Positions 1-7,896 of a stretch of 64,000 bases of DNA are shown here, in pieces. The DNA comes from Bacillus tuaregi (lineage in GTDB: Bacteria; Bacillota; Bacilli; Bacillales; Cytobacillaceae). The DNA lies in assembly GCF_900104575.1 (NCBI RefSeq), contig NZ_LT629731.1, positions 3,211,102 through 3,275,101 of the forward strand, in the 5' to 3' direction. A program made the translations under genes and the position numbers. The notes under the pieces are model-generated. The model saw only the letters and a program-made list of their open reading frames with translations, did no database searches and was not told the DNA's origin. Position 1 is the stretch's first letter. Each line of letters starts with the position of its first letter.

Positions 1-358
1 CGATAACAGGAGTAACACCTAGAACCATACCACCGACAATTGGTGAGTGACGATAGGCATACAGTGCTCCTAGTAGTCCAATCAAAGCAATAATTGATGG
101 CAGAATATGGGCAAGAATAGCAACCGTTGCCCCTAGACTTCCTTTTACTTTATATCCAATATAGGCAGCCATTTTCGTTGCAATGGGACCCGGTAACGTA
201 TTGGCGAGCGCCAACACATCCCCAAACTCTTCTTCCGTCATCCATTTGTATTTTTTTACAACCTCATATTCTATTAATGGAATGGTTGAAGGTCCTCCTC
301 CAAATCCGGTTAAACCAGTGCGGGCAAATCCAATAGATAATTCAATATAAGGATTCAA
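1..358 (-). CDS. Chromate transporter, N-terminal part (runs off the window)
   Basis: Translation from a TTG at 358 gives a hydrophobic protein whose first 40 residues carry the GFGGGP and LANTLPGP motifs typical of the CHR chromate-transporter family, which moves chromate (or related oxyanions) across the membrane. A GAGGAG ribosome binding site lies 7 bases upstream of this TTG; a second in-frame TTG at 364 is too close to it. Only about 119 residues are present and the gene continues past the left edge. CHR proteins often come as two half-size genes, and this could be one. It follows GlcG on the same strand after a 103-base gap containing an inverted repeat, so it need not belong to the same operon. 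No GTATAC operator is seen in front of it. Confidence 0.85.
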   Translation of the reverse strand, partial: MNPYIELSIGFARTGLTGFGGGPSTIPLIEYEVVKKYKWMTEEEFGDVLALANTLPGPIATKMAAYIGYKVKGSLGATVAILAHILPSIIALIGLLGALYAYRHSPIVGGMVLGVTPVI

Positions 359-411
359 CCTCAATCTCCTCTTTTCTAAAAAGTTACTATTATTTAGTTA
401 GCTATTTAACA

Positions 412-453
412 AGGACCTCATTTCACCATTGAAGATAGAATGAATGAGGTCCT
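412..453. terminator. Inverted repeat between GlcG and the chromate transporter
   Basis: Eleven-base arms (AGGACCTCATT and its complement) are separated by about 20 bases just after the GlcG stop codon. No strong T-run follows on the minus strand, so termination would be weak. Confidence 0.4.
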
Positions 454-461
454 AGCTATTC

Positions 462-941
462 TTATTTCTTTATATCTGCATCAGTAATCACTTCATAACC
501 TTTGTCTGCCACTACAGCTTGCAAAGCTTTTAGGGCAGCAGTACCTACTGCCGTATCCTGTTCCCCATTACCGCCGCTTATGCCGACTCCGCCAACAACT
601 TCTCCGTTTACTACGATCGGGAAACCGCCAACGAAAATAGCGAATTTTCCGTCAAGCATATGCTGAATACCAAATGCTTCATTACCAGGTAATGCCGGAC
701 CATTTGGCTCTTTATTAAATAAATGTGTGGAACGCTTGTGACCAGCGGCCGTAAAAGCTTTCGCAATCGCAATTTCTGGACCTGTGATACGAGCTCCATT
801 CATTCTTTCTAACGCAATCACATACCCGCCATCGTCAACAATAGCAATGGTTTCTAATACATTGATTTCTTCAGATTTCTGCTTTGCAGCTTCAATCATT
901 ACTTTTGCTTCTTCTAATTCTAACTTTAAAGATGTCTTCAT
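462..941 (-). CDS. GlcG/HbpS-family (PF03928-type) protein
   Basis: A 159-residue protein of the GlcG/HbpS/PduO-C-terminal fold. It has the family's N-terminal helix, an IAIVDDGG-type strand near residue 33, and a glycine-rich FVGGFPIVVNGEVVGGVGISGG segment near residues 102-123. Members bind heme or corrinoids or have no proven activity, and they commonly sit in catabolic operons (glycolate, propanediol). It starts 28 bases after the aldehyde dehydrogenase stop with its own AGGAGAT site, so the two are probably cotranscribed. Within this island it could handle heme or act as a small accessory subunit; that role is inference from context only. Confidence 0.8.
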   Translation of the reverse strand: MKTSLKLELEEAKVMIEAAKQKSEEINVLETIAIVDDGGYVIALERMNGARITGPEIAIAKAFTAAGHKRSTHLFNKEPNGPALPGNEAFGIQHMLDGKFAIFVGGFPIVVNGEVVGGVGISGGNGEQDTAVGTAALKALQAVVADKGYEVITDADIKK

Positions 942-969
942 GTGTGATCTCCTCTATCCCTTTTGTTAA

Positions 970-2433
970 TTAATAGCCAACATAGACTGTTTTTACTTGA
1001 CTGAAAAATTCTAAACCAACTCTGCCGGATTCACGGAAAGTTGAAGTACTTGATTTTTTAACTCCACCAAATGGTGCATTCATTAGGTTTCCGGTTGTCG
1101 TACGATTTACTTTAACGGTTCCAGCTTGAATATCCTTTGTAAACTGATGGGCAGTCTTTAAGTTATTAGTAATAATAGAAGCGGATAAGCCATACTCTAC
1201 ATCATTAGCAATCTCTATTGCTTCCTCATACGAATTCACTTCAATAATAGCTATAACAGGCCCAAAGATTTCTTCTTTTGCAATTCTCATGCTAGAGCGA
1301 ACATCTGTAAAAATAGCCGGCTGAACAAAATAGCCTTTTTCGTACTCCCCGCTTGTCAGCTGTTCACCGCCATATACAAGGGTTGCACCATCTTCTTTAC
1401 CGATTTCAATATAGTTCAGAACATTCTTCAGCTGCTTTTCATTTGCTAACGGACCAATCTTTACACCGTTTTCAAAGCCATTGCCTACTTTTAAGGCTTT
1501 TGTTTTTTCAATTAACTTCTCAACATATGCATCTTTTACTTCCTTCATGACAATAACACGACTCGTGCCAGTACAAGCCTGACCTGTTAAAGAAAATCCG
1601 CCATTTACAGTCAAAGTAGCTGCCTGATCGACATCTGCATCATCCATAACGATAATAGGGTTTTTACCACCTAATTCCATTTGTAATCTAGTTGTAAAAG
1701 ATGATTTATGATGAATATCTTCACCCGCTCCAGTTGATCCTGTAAACGTTACAGCTTTAATCGCTGGATCTGTTACTAACAAATCTCCTACATCAGAAGC
1801 TTTCCCTGTTACTAGATTGATAACGCCTTTTGGAATACCTGCATTATGTAATGCCTCAACAAGACGTACAGCTATTAGAGGGGTATCTGATGAAGGTTTA
1901 AACACAACAGTATTACCTGTAATTAATGCAGGAGCAATCTTACGAGAAGGAATCGAAATAGGAAAATTCCAAGGAGTAATGACACTTATAACTCCAAGTG
2001 GTTCACGCTCAGTTGAAACTTTCATATTTGGATCATCATTTGGAAAGGTTTCTCCAGTAAAGGTTTGCCCTTCAACTGCGTAAAACCGTAGTGTTTGGGC
2101 TGAGCGTATGACTTCATTCTTAGCATCTGAAACATGCTTTCCTTCTTCTCGAGTCAATTCTTCAGCAAGAGCCTCAGCATTTTCTTCAAGGATATCTGCA
2201 GCTTTATTTAAGATGGCTGCACGCTTAGAAGGAGCAGTAGCCGCCCAGCTCGGAAATGCTTCAACAGCTGCATCAATCGCTTGCTTTACATCTTCTTCAT
2301 TAGAGGCTTGAAAAATCCCAACAATCTCTTCCTTATTAGCCGGATTGATATTGGTAAATGTTTTTTGACTTACAGATTCTGTCCATTCACCATTAATATA
2401 GTTGCTGAATGTTTCTACTTTTGTTGTAAGCAC
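970..2433 (-). CDS. NAD(P)-dependent aldehyde dehydrogenase
   Basis: A full-length 487-residue aldehyde dehydrogenase. Visible catalytic features are the TPWNFP motif (Asn156), Lys179 of the cofactor pocket, the GSTGAG turn at 232-237, the general base Glu253 in ELGGKNP and the nucleophile Cys287 in GQACTGT. It oxidises an aldehyde to an acid; overall similarity suggests the semialdehyde group (for example 2-oxoglutarate semialdehyde dehydrogenases), but the substrate cannot be read from sequence. The start is GTG with an AGGTGAT site. It lies downstream of the diiron oxidase and upstream of GlcG, so it could remove an aldehyde released by that oxidase or by the creatininase-like enzyme (inference). 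A terminator-like hairpin at 2483-2528 separates it from the oxidase gene. Confidence 0.93.
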   Translation of the reverse strand: MLTTKVETFSNYINGEWTESVSQKTFTNINPANKEEIVGIFQASNEEDVKQAIDAAVEAFPSWAATAPSKRAAILNKAADILEENAEALAEELTREEGKHVSDAKNEVIRSAQTLRFYAVEGQTFTGETFPNDDPNMKVSTEREPLGVISVITPWNFPISIPSRKIAPALITGNTVVFKPSSDTPLIAVRLVEALHNAGIPKGVINLVTGKASDVGDLLVTDPAIKAVTFTGSTGAGEDIHHKSSFTTRLQMELGGKNPIIVMDDADVDQAATLTVNGGFSLTGQACTGTSRVIVMKEVKDAYVEKLIEKTKALKVGNGFENGVKIGPLANEKQLKNVLNYIEIGKEDGATLVYGGEQLTSGEYEKGYFVQPAIFTDVRSSMRIAKEEIFGPVIAIIEVNSYEEAIEIANDVEYGLSASIITNNLKTAHQFTKDIQAGTVKVNRTTTGNLMNAPFGGVKKSSTSTFRESGRVGLEFFSQVKTVYVGY

Positions 2434-2482
2434 TCTATCACCTATTCCTTATTTATTATCACATAGCTTTATTTATAAAAAT

Positions 2483-2528
2483 GGGCCGTCATGTAGAATC
2501 TCGGTTAGAAGATTATATTTGACGGCCC
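2483..2528 (-). terminator. Hairpin after the HDO gene
   Basis: Perfect 9-bp arms (GGGCCGTCA / TGACGGCCC) with a 28-base loop, followed on the minus strand by ATTTTTA. It probably gives partial termination between the oxidase and the aldehyde dehydrogenase. Confidence 0.6.
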
Positions 2529-2571
2529 AGAAGGGGAAGACGTTAATCCCCCTCTTTAGTCATTACTTTAA

Positions 2572-3303
2572 TTATTTATTTTCTACTAAATTACCAAGGT
2601 CTTGCTCTAAGTATTCTCTGTATAGACCATCCATGTACATTCTTCTCATGTTTGCACCTACACGTACAATTTCAATACAACGTTGTTGTAATTCTGGAGT
2701 ATTCGCATGATCAAGAACAATCTTATAACCGCGCTCACCATGAATTTCGTCTGATACGATGTGAAGGTCAAAGAATTCGATTTCTTCATCTGTAAATCCG
2801 TATTGCTCACGTAATGCCGGAGTTTGCTTACGGTAGATATCTGGTACTTGAGATTCTAATCCTACTACTAGTGCTGCAGTTGCTACAACAAAATGTTCAC
2901 GTGCTGCAACTGAGTAGCACCAGCTTTGAAGACCTAGTGTTGTAGCAGCCATGTTTTTAGGATCTTGAACTCGTTCACGAGTTGTGCCACATGCTTCAGC
3001 AAAACGGATTAATAAATCTGTATGACGGTCTGCAGCGATTTCTTCTTCATACATATTTTGTAGAGTGAAGTCTTTTGCTGACTCATACTCAGGGATGTCT
3101 GGAGTATTGTGATAGATATATGCTAAGTAGTTTGCGAAAGGTCCTACATAGTGATAGTGGTTTTCAGCCCATCTAGCAAAGTGCTTTCTTTCTAATTTCC
3201 CTTCAGCCCAAGCCACTGTGAATGGAGCCTTTTGGCTGTGATTTCCTTTAATCGCTTCCTCTAATTCTTTACGGAATTCGTCTTTAGATAATAATTTAGT
3301 CAT
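2572..3303 (-). CDS. Heme-oxygenase-like diiron oxidase (HDO; TenA/PqqC/CADD-like)
   Basis: A 243-residue all-helical protein of the TenA/PqqC superfamily. Six ligands have the same spacing as the diiron site of Chlamydia CADD: Glu87, His94 (E-x6-H), Glu150, then His181, Asp185 and His188 (H-x3-D-x2-H). Cofactor-free PqqC and thiaminase TenA lack this set, so I infer an O2-activating iron enzyme such as UndA, BesC or CADD rather than a thiaminase. These cleave C-C bonds, desaturate or N-oxygenate small substrates and need external electrons; a ferredoxin is encoded two genes upstream. The start is the ATG after GAGGAGG, not the TTG 27 bases further upstream. Two GTATAC operators lie in its 230-base upstream region, so it probably has its own promoter. 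Confidence 0.85.
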   Translation of the reverse strand: MTKLLSKDEFRKELEEAIKGNHSQKAPFTVAWAEGKLERKHFARWAENHYHYVGPFANYLAYIYHNTPDIPEYESAKDFTLQNMYEEEIAADRHTDLLIRFAEACGTTRERVQDPKNMAATTLGLQSWCYSVAAREHFVVATAALVVGLESQVPDIYRKQTPALREQYGFTDEEIEFFDLHIVSDEIHGERGYKIVLDHANTPELQQRCIEIVRVGANMRRMYMDGLYREYLEQDLGNLVENK

Positions 3304-3362
3304 TACTTTTTCCTCCTCAATATTTACCAAGAATGTTATCTAATAATCTGGTATTTGATATT

Positions 3363-3373
3363 TTGTATACCAA
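3363..3373. promoter_or_regulatory. Putative FCD-GntR operator 1 (upstream of HDO)
   Basis: TTGTATACCAA, an imperfect palindrome around GTATAC, 60 bases upstream of the HDO start codon. It belongs to the set of seven described in the findings. Confidence 0.6.
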
Positions 3374-3434
3374 CCACCTTAGAATAAAAGTCTGAATATT
3401 TTTTTGTTTCAGTTTATCTTTTATTTTTTGGTAT

Positions 3435-3445
3435 TTGGTATACCG
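3435..3445. promoter_or_regulatory. Putative FCD-GntR operator 2 (upstream of HDO)
   Basis: TTGGTATACCG, 72 bases upstream of operator 1 (centre to centre), preceded by an extra GGTATT half-site. Paired sites at this spacing could allow DNA looping. Confidence 0.6.
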
Positions 3446-3532
3446 TTAACTAGATATTAAACTATATTTTCTAGTTTGTAAATAGTGTTTTCTAAATTTT
3501 TTAAAAATTTTAATTATTATCGATTCATGCTT

Positions 3533-4303
3533 CTACTTCACTACTTCTGCTTCTATTTTCATCAAAGTAACAAGTTCTGATGATAAATTATCCAATGCTT
3601 CCTCAACGATCTGCTCACCTATTTCCAAGCTTCCCTTCGTGGCATCACCAATACATCCGTTTTCAGTCATTTCTTCATAGGTATAAAACCCTTGAATCGC
3701 CTTCCCAGGTCTAAGTTGCTTCCATCTACCAGTTTCCTGAATTGCACCCTTTACAAGCTTCTCCTTACGTACAAGCTCAGGCGCTAAGTATAAAGCCTCT
3801 GAAACTTCACGCTCACAGCTGTGACCGAAAAGCTTGGATTCAACTAAACGTCCGATTGCATTCTTGGCTGACGCCGTTGTTTTAGCATAATAGACTTCAA
3901 CATCTAATTCATTTGACAAAGTCAATGATGCTAGACTCAAGGTTGATTGATTACCACCGTGAGAATTTAACAATAAAAATTTTTCAACTCCATGGTGTTT
4001 TAATGAGGATATCATATCCTTCAGGATAGCCATTAGGGTTTCCGGTCGCAGTGATATGGTACCCGGAAAATTCAAATGGTGCTGTGATACTCCCATATTA
4101 ATAGTCGGAGTGACAAGGGCATAAGGGTACATTCTCTCCCCCAGTTTTTTAGCCATTCTTTCCGCCAGTACAGCATCACAGCTTTCAACCATATGTGGAC
4201 CATGCTGCTCGTGTGCTCCTATCGGAATAATAACAAACTTCACATTTTGTAATGATTCCTTCACTTCTTCCCATGTCATAGCTGTTAAATCATAACAAGC
4301 CAT
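3533..4303 (-). CDS. Creatininase-family metal-dependent amidohydrolase
   Basis: A 256-residue creatininase-family protein. Metal-ligand motifs are visible: GAHEQHG with Glu32 and His34, Asp43, NSHGGN with His115, and HSCEREVS at 161-168, which matches the family's HAGExETS. Known members open the creatinine ring, deformylate an Fe(II)-dependent riboflavin/F420 precursor (ArfB), hydrolyse an inosose (IolN) or trim the mycofactocin peptide (MftE). The common theme is hydrolysis of a cyclic amide, formamide or peptide bond. No motif decides which applies here. It lies between the ferredoxin and the diiron oxidase on the same strand and has an operator (4361-4371) just upstream. Calling it creatininase itself would overreach. 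Confidence 0.88.
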   Translation of the reverse strand: MACYDLTAMTWEEVKESLQNVKFVIIPIGAHEQHGPHMVESCDAVLAERMAKKLGERMYPYALVTPTINMGVSQHHLNFPGTISLRPETLMAILKDMISSLKHHGVEKFLLLNSHGGNQSTLSLASLTLSNELDVEVYYAKTTASAKNAIGRLVESKLFGHSCEREVSEALYLAPELVRKEKLVKGAIQETGRWKQLRPGKAIQGFYTYEEMTENGCIGDATKGSLEIGEQIVEEALDNLSSELVTLMKIEAEVVK

Positions 4304-4360
4304 CTAATCACCTGCTTTTCTTTATTCATTCAATTCCAATTTAAATACCGAATCGGCATT

Positions 4361-4371
4361 TTGTATACCTA
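4361..4371. promoter_or_regulatory. Putative FCD-GntR operator 3 (upstream of the creatininase-like gene)
   Basis: TTGTATACCTA in the 79-base gap between the ferredoxin stop and the creatininase-like start. Its presence suggests a separate or internal promoter for the hydrolase. Confidence 0.55.
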
Positions 4372-4382
4372 ACTACCATGAA

Positions 4383-4712
4383 TTAAATTGATGATGATAA
4401 TTTTTTCTTAGGGGGATCAATTTTAATATTTTCCTGTGATATTTCAATATCTTGCTGAACAGTCATTTGGCATGTTAAGCGGTAGCCTTCAGTTAATTTG
4501 TCGCCGAGCATTTTTTCTTCCTTCCAATTTGGTGGCGTAACCCCATCTGCTCCATTAATTACCTGGCATACACATTTTGTACATCTGCCCATTCCACAAC
4601 CATATTTTAATTGAGGAAACTGACGAGTTCCGGCTAAAACAACCAGGTTGGCATTATCCTTTACCTCTTGTTCAACAACTGTTCCATCTACATGGAGGAT
4701 TACCTTTGGCAT
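4383..4712 (-). CDS. Plant-type [2Fe-2S] ferredoxin
   Basis: A 109-residue ferredoxin with cluster ligands Cys39, Cys44, Cys47 (C-x4-C-x2-C) and Cys81, embedded in the beta-grasp pattern of plant/adrenodoxin-type ferredoxins. Cys49 is an extra, non-ligand cysteine. It carries single electrons; no dedicated reductase gene is nearby, so a general flavoprotein would have to reduce it. It is first in a minus-strand series leading to the creatininase-like protein and the diiron oxidase, and is the most likely electron donor to that oxidase (inference). It is divergent from the 111-residue protein and shares the operator at 4877-4887. Confidence 0.88.
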   Translation of the reverse strand: MPKVILHVDGTVVEQEVKDNANLVVLAGTRQFPQLKYGCGMGRCTKCVCQVINGADGVTPPNWKEEKMLGDKLTEGYRLTCQMTVQQDIEISQENIKIDPPKKKLSSSI

Positions 4713-4876
4713 ACAATCGCCCCTTTATCATATTTTCTAAGTTTTTTGAAAACTAAGTTTATTATACTAGAATCTTTATGGAAAAGCAAAAACAACATGC
4801 GTATAGTATTATTTAAAAATTTTGAAAATTATATTGAATATTTGATAAACATCCATTAAACTAGTAAACAAGTAGT

Positions 4877-4887
4877 TTGGTATACAA
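4877..4887. promoter_or_regulatory. Putative FCD-GntR operator 4 (divergent intergenic region)
   Basis: TTGGTATACAA between the divergent ferredoxin and 111-residue genes, 164 and 80 bases from their starts. One site could control both directions. A TTGTACG / CGTACAA inverted repeat (4922-4943) lies further down in the leader of the 111-residue gene. Confidence 0.6.
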
Positions 4888-4967
4888 TATTCCAAGCTTT
4901 AATACCTGTTAACATTTTAAATTGTACGCCTGCTTACGTACAAAATTTTATCTTAAGGAGTGGTACT

Positions 4968-5303
4968 ATGGAAAAATACGCTGTCCTTACGAATAAGGAT
5001 ACTTTCCAAACTGTATTGGAGAATGATGCACTTGAATTAGTTGAAACATATCAATTCTATTTTTTCGATAGTCTTAAGGCAACTTACACGATCGCGAAAA
5101 TCGTTGATGACCATGCTAAAATTACCTTATATGAAAAATATGATGGTAAAGATTATATTAACAAAATTCATGTTAAATTTTTTGAAACATTCCCAACCAT
5201 TGAAGAAGCACGTGAGGAATTAAATGAAATCGTTAAGGCATCTGGAAATAGCGAGGATTCTCAGCATTCTAAATTAGTCAAAATCGAAAATGCCAATGTA
5301 TGA
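4968..5303 (+). CDS. Unrecognised 111-residue protein of the HDO island
   Basis: An ORF with a good AAGGAGTGG ribosome binding site and a perfect terminator behind it, so it is very likely a real, separately transcribed gene. The protein is acidic and soluble: no signal peptide, no membrane segment, no cysteine. It has alternating strand-like stretches around residues 40-80 and a helical segment (EEAREELNEIVKAS) near residues 75-95, which suggests a small alpha/beta fold. I do not recognise the family. Its promoter region shares an operator with the ferredoxin gene, so it is probably expressed with the oxidase and could be a regulatory or effector subunit; that is speculation. Confidence 0.8.
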   Translation: MEKYAVLTNKDTFQTVLENDALELVETYQFYFFDSLKATYTIAKIVDDHAKITLYEKYDGKDYINKIHVKFFETFPTIEEAREELNEIVKASGNSEDSQHSKLVKIENANV

Positions 5304-5318
5304 TGACTATTTTATCGT

Positions 5319-5351
5319 AATCCCGGAGAGAATACATATCTCTCCGGGATT
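5319..5351 (+). terminator. Terminator of the 111-residue gene
   Basis: A perfect 13-bp stem (AATCCCGGAGAGA and complement) with a 7-base loop, starting 15 bases after the stop codon and followed by ATATTTGTT. Confidence 0.85.
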
Positions 5352-5394
5352 ATATTTGTTATAAAACAACTAAACCTGGTCGATGACAAAAATA

Positions 5395-5418
5395 AACCGT
5401 CATATAGTGATGACGGTT
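5395..5418 (-). terminator. Terminator facing the 28-residue ORF
   Basis: A perfect 9-bp stem (AACCGTCAT / ATGACGGTT) with a 6-base loop. The minus-strand 3' side reads TTATTTTTG, so it would end a minus-strand transcript coming from the small ORF at 5437-5523. Confidence 0.7.
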
Positions 5419-5436
5419 ATAATAGGATTATATGTT

Positions 5437-5523
5437 TTAAAATTTTAATAATTTTCTTAAAAGCACTAACTTTTTCTCAGACTTTTCAACAGCTTTATGA
5501 GAACCGAATAAAAAGTTAAACAT
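5437..5523 (-). CDS. Possible 28-residue basic peptide
   Basis: A short ORF with a strong CGGAGG site 8 bases before its ATG and a well-formed terminator 18 bases after its stop. It encodes MFNFLFGSHKAVEKSEKKLV and eight more residues: a hydrophobic start followed by a lysine-rich amphipathic stretch. It lies between the 111-residue gene and the first permease, with an operator 66 bases upstream of its start. It could be a small membrane-associated peptide, a peptide substrate, or chance. No radical-SAM gene is present that would make it an obvious PQQ- or mycofactocin-like precursor. Confidence 0.45.
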   Translation of the reverse strand: MFNFLFGSHKAVEKSEKKLVLLRKLLKF

Positions 5524-5588
5524 AGCTCATACCTCCGAATATTCAATTAATATTATTTACATCTTGATTATACAATGTTTTTAGCAAA

Positions 5589-5599
5589 TTGTATACCAA
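5589..5599. promoter_or_regulatory. Putative FCD-GntR operator 5
   Basis: TTGTATACCAA, identical to operator 1, between the 28-residue ORF (minus) and the first permease (plus). Its centre is about 61 bases from operator 6. Confidence 0.6.
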
Positions 5600-5650
5600 A
5601 TGCTAAAATTTATGGTAAATTTATTAATAATTAACGCAAATATATCTATA

Positions 5651-5660
5651 TGGTATACCA
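5651..5660. promoter_or_regulatory. Putative FCD-GntR operator 6 (upstream of permease 1)
   Basis: TGGTATACCA, a perfect 10-bp palindrome 40 bases upstream of the permease start codon. It is the most symmetrical site of the set. Confidence 0.65.
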
Positions 5661-5699
5661 TGCGGATGTTTTCCATATTATAAGGATTAGGGTGATGTC

Positions 5700-7082
5700 A
5701 TGTTACGATTTCTTTTCTTATCTGCCATAACGCTATACTTACTATCTACTTTGTTTCCGCTTCTTAGTATCGGACCGTCTATATCGATTCTATGTCTTGT
5801 AATCGTCTTATGTACAATCGGGATAGTAAAAAAATTTGTAAGGATTCTAGGTAGCATTTTCCTGTTACTAGGCTTATTGCTGCTTTGGACGAGCGGTGCA
5901 GCTTGGAATGAATACATCCTTTCCTTTGGTTCCATGCTTGATCTTCTTACCCTGTTTACATTAGTACCTATATTAGGGATACCGATAAAATTGGGAGAAT
6001 ATAGTGAAGGAATAAAAACACTTATTCACAAAAAGGTTAAAACCACTGGAAAGCTATATATGTTAACTTCAGGAATCTCTTACTTTTTCAGTATCTTTAT
6101 GAATCTCGCAACACTCCCAATGACCTACTTTTCCATTAGACCCGCTCTCGATAGCTTTCCAATCAAACAGGAAAATCGTTTTTTAAGCAGGGCCATTACA
6201 CGTGGATTTGCCATGCCGCTATTGTGGGCACCGGTAACTCCTATTGTTGGAATTGTTGTCGGAATGACAGGTGTCAGCTGGCTTTCCATCCTTCCCTATG
6301 TTTTGCCGTTAAGCATTTTTGGATTATTACTGGACTGGTTTCTTGGCAGACAAAAATCTTCAACGAAAATAGAAGACCAGGTTTCGGCTTCGGTCTCCGA
6401 ATTAGCGGCAACCAAAGAGGATAGCAAAAAGGATTCTCCCGTACGAGTCCTGCAAATTTTACTAGCCATTGTCGTTTTTATTTTGGTTATTTCAACATTA
6501 GAAACCTTATTAGATTTTTCCTTTATCATTCTCGTCTCTTTATTAGTGATTCCATTTTCATTTGTTTGGGGTTTATTATTAAGAAAGGGCAATGATTTCT
6601 TTATTCAGTTGATTGATCATTTTAAGACCTTTACTGTGGGTATGAAGGATCAGTTCTTTATTTTCCTTTCTGCAGGTTTTTTAATCTCAACGATACAAGT
6701 CTCTCATGCGAATGAATATATAAATGAACGGACCCTTGATTTTATTCATGTTACAGGAGCAGAAGTTTTCATCATATTACTTCCGCTCATCCCTTTAGGT
6801 CTTGCTTTTGTCGGGCTTCACCCTGCCGTAAGTCTTTCTTTAATAGCTGGAGCCCTAAATCCAAGCCTTCTTGGGATTTCACCGTTTGTCCTAACCGTAG
6901 CGATGTTAACCGGAGCCGTTGCCTCCTTCCTTGTCGGTCCATATAATGCAACAATTGGGCTCATGTCGAATATCATTAAAGAAAGTTCCTTTAAAGTATC
7001 CAATTGGAATCTTGCCTATACAGGCTTATACGTTGGTTTAGCAATGGTTTACTTAATAGTATTAGAAATGATTATGTCCTAA
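5700..7082 (+). CDS. Polytopic membrane permease 1 of the HDO island
   Basis: A 460-residue, very hydrophobic protein with roughly 11-12 predicted membrane segments and a charged cytoplasmic loop near residues 215-245 (KSSTKIEDQ and following). The halves look duplicated, each with a glycine/proline-rich re-entrant-like stretch (PLLWAPVTPIVG near 180, VGLHPAVSLSLIAGALNPSLLG near 380). This layout resembles the ion-transporter superfamily of carboxylate/anion carriers, but I cannot place the family. The GGTGAT site before the ATG and a GTATAC palindrome 40 bases upstream support a regulated gene. It probably imports the island's substrate or exports a product. A strong bidirectional terminator follows. 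Confidence 0.8.
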   Translation: MLRFLFLSAITLYLLSTLFPLLSIGPSISILCLVIVLCTIGIVKKFVRILGSIFLLLGLLLLWTSGAAWNEYILSFGSMLDLLTLFTLVPILGIPIKLGEYSEGIKTLIHKKVKTTGKLYMLTSGISYFFSIFMNLATLPMTYFSIRPALDSFPIKQENRFLSRAITRGFAMPLLWAPVTPIVGIVVGMTGVSWLSILPYVLPLSIFGLLLDWFLGRQKSSTKIEDQVSASVSELAATKEDSKKDSPVRVLQILLAIVVFILVISTLETLLDFSFIILVSLLVIPFSFVWGLLLRKGNDFFIQLIDHFKTFTVGMKDQFFIFLSAGFLISTIQVSHANEYINERTLDFIHVTGAEVFIILLPLIPLGLAFVGLHPAVSLSLIAGALNPSLLGISPFVLTVAMLTGAVASFLVGPYNATIGLMSNIIKESSFKVSNWNLAYTGLYVGLAMVYLIVLEMIMS

Positions 7083-7086
7083 ATGA

Positions 7087-7129
7087 AAAAGGAACCCCCG
7101 GAGAAAAATCTTTTCTAGGGGTTCCTTTT
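7087..7129. terminator. Bidirectional terminator between convergent genes
   Basis: AAAAGGAACCCC and its complement form a 12-bp stem between permease 1 and the convergent reductase-like gene, with A- and T-runs suiting both strands. Confidence 0.85.
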
Positions 7130-7142
7130 GTAGTCCTTGCCA

Positions 7143-7832
7143 TCATTTTGACTTGGACAGCTGTATTTCCTTCACTATTTCCTTTGCAAAATGCCCAAGA
7201 GACCCATTACTGTAAGAGCGAATAACCTCGGGTGCAATGGATGTTAAAGCTCTTTTAACATATTCTGCGGACAGACCTTTTTCTGCAAAAATAGCCTCAA
7301 TCTCAATAGCTGCTTTTGCTGCATAGAAGGTAGCTAATTTATTGACCTGAACCAATCGATCCTCTTCATCTATCATGATTTGACCAAGCTTCTGGAATAA
7401 TTCTTCAATCGGCCCAGGCAATGGTGTTTCACTGATAAACAAAGCCTCACCGTGCTCAAACAAATCTCTCGCATGTCCCATAAATTTCACTCCAAAAACC
7501 GTTAATTGTGGAAAAGCACTGATAATCTCCTTGGAATTTAATGCCGTTGCCATATTCACAAGCATAACCTTCGTTAAGTCAAGTCCTTCTGAACGTAAAT
7601 TTTCTAAAAAGGGAGAAATATCCTTACCCGATAGCGCTAATATAAGAATATTAATTTCCGCTAAATCCTTCTTTTCAAGAATATATCCATTTTGAAATTG
7701 ATTAATAAATGTTTCTGACTTTTCCTTCGTAGGATGGTACACACCAATGTCCAATTGCTGCTGGTCCCATTGTTTCATTAATGCCGATCCTAATCTACCT
7801 ATTCCTACTAAGCCTACTTTATAATTCTCCAT
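7143..7832 (-). CDS. NAD(P)-binding oxidoreductase, pyrroline-5-carboxylate-reductase-like
   Basis: A 229-residue protein beginning with a Rossmann strand and the GxGxxGxA-like turn GIGRLGSA at residues 10-17, followed by a second strand ending near HPTKEK. The C-terminal half is helical, as in the P5C reductase/6-phosphogluconate dehydrogenase fold, but it is shorter than a typical ProC (about 270) and I cannot see the ProC signature, so proline synthesis is unlikely. It has a GGAGG site. It follows permease 2 on the same strand, but an imperfect hairpin with a T-run (7897-7937) lies between, so it may be transcribed partly from its own promoter. It has no GTATAC operator. Confidence 0.7.
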   Translation of the reverse strand: MENYKVGLVGIGRLGSALMKQWDQQQLDIGVYHPTKEKSETFINQFQNGYILEKKDLAEINILILALSGKDISPFLENLRSEGLDLTKVMLVNMATALNSKEIISAFPQLTVFGVKFMGHARDLFEHGEALFISETPLPGPIEELFQKLGQIMIDEEDRLVQVNKLATFYAAKAAIEIEAIFAEKGLSAEYVKRALTSIAPEVIRSYSNGSLGHFAKEIVKEIQLSKSK

Positions 7833-7896
7833 TTCATTACCTCCAATTTGTTAATCGATTATTCAAAACGTCCATATCTGTATAGGCAAAAAAAAT

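Noticed and set aside
2572-3303. Thiaminase II (TenA) for thiamin salvage
   Set aside because: No TenA active-site cysteine pattern, no thiamin genes and no TPP riboswitch nearby; the diiron ligand set favours an oxidase.
2572-5523. A PQQ- or mycofactocin-type peptide cofactor pathway
   Set aside because: A PqqC-like fold, a creatininase-like protein and a short peptide are present, but there is no radical-SAM enzyme or PqqD/MftB-like chaperone, and the HDO has iron ligands that PqqC lacks.
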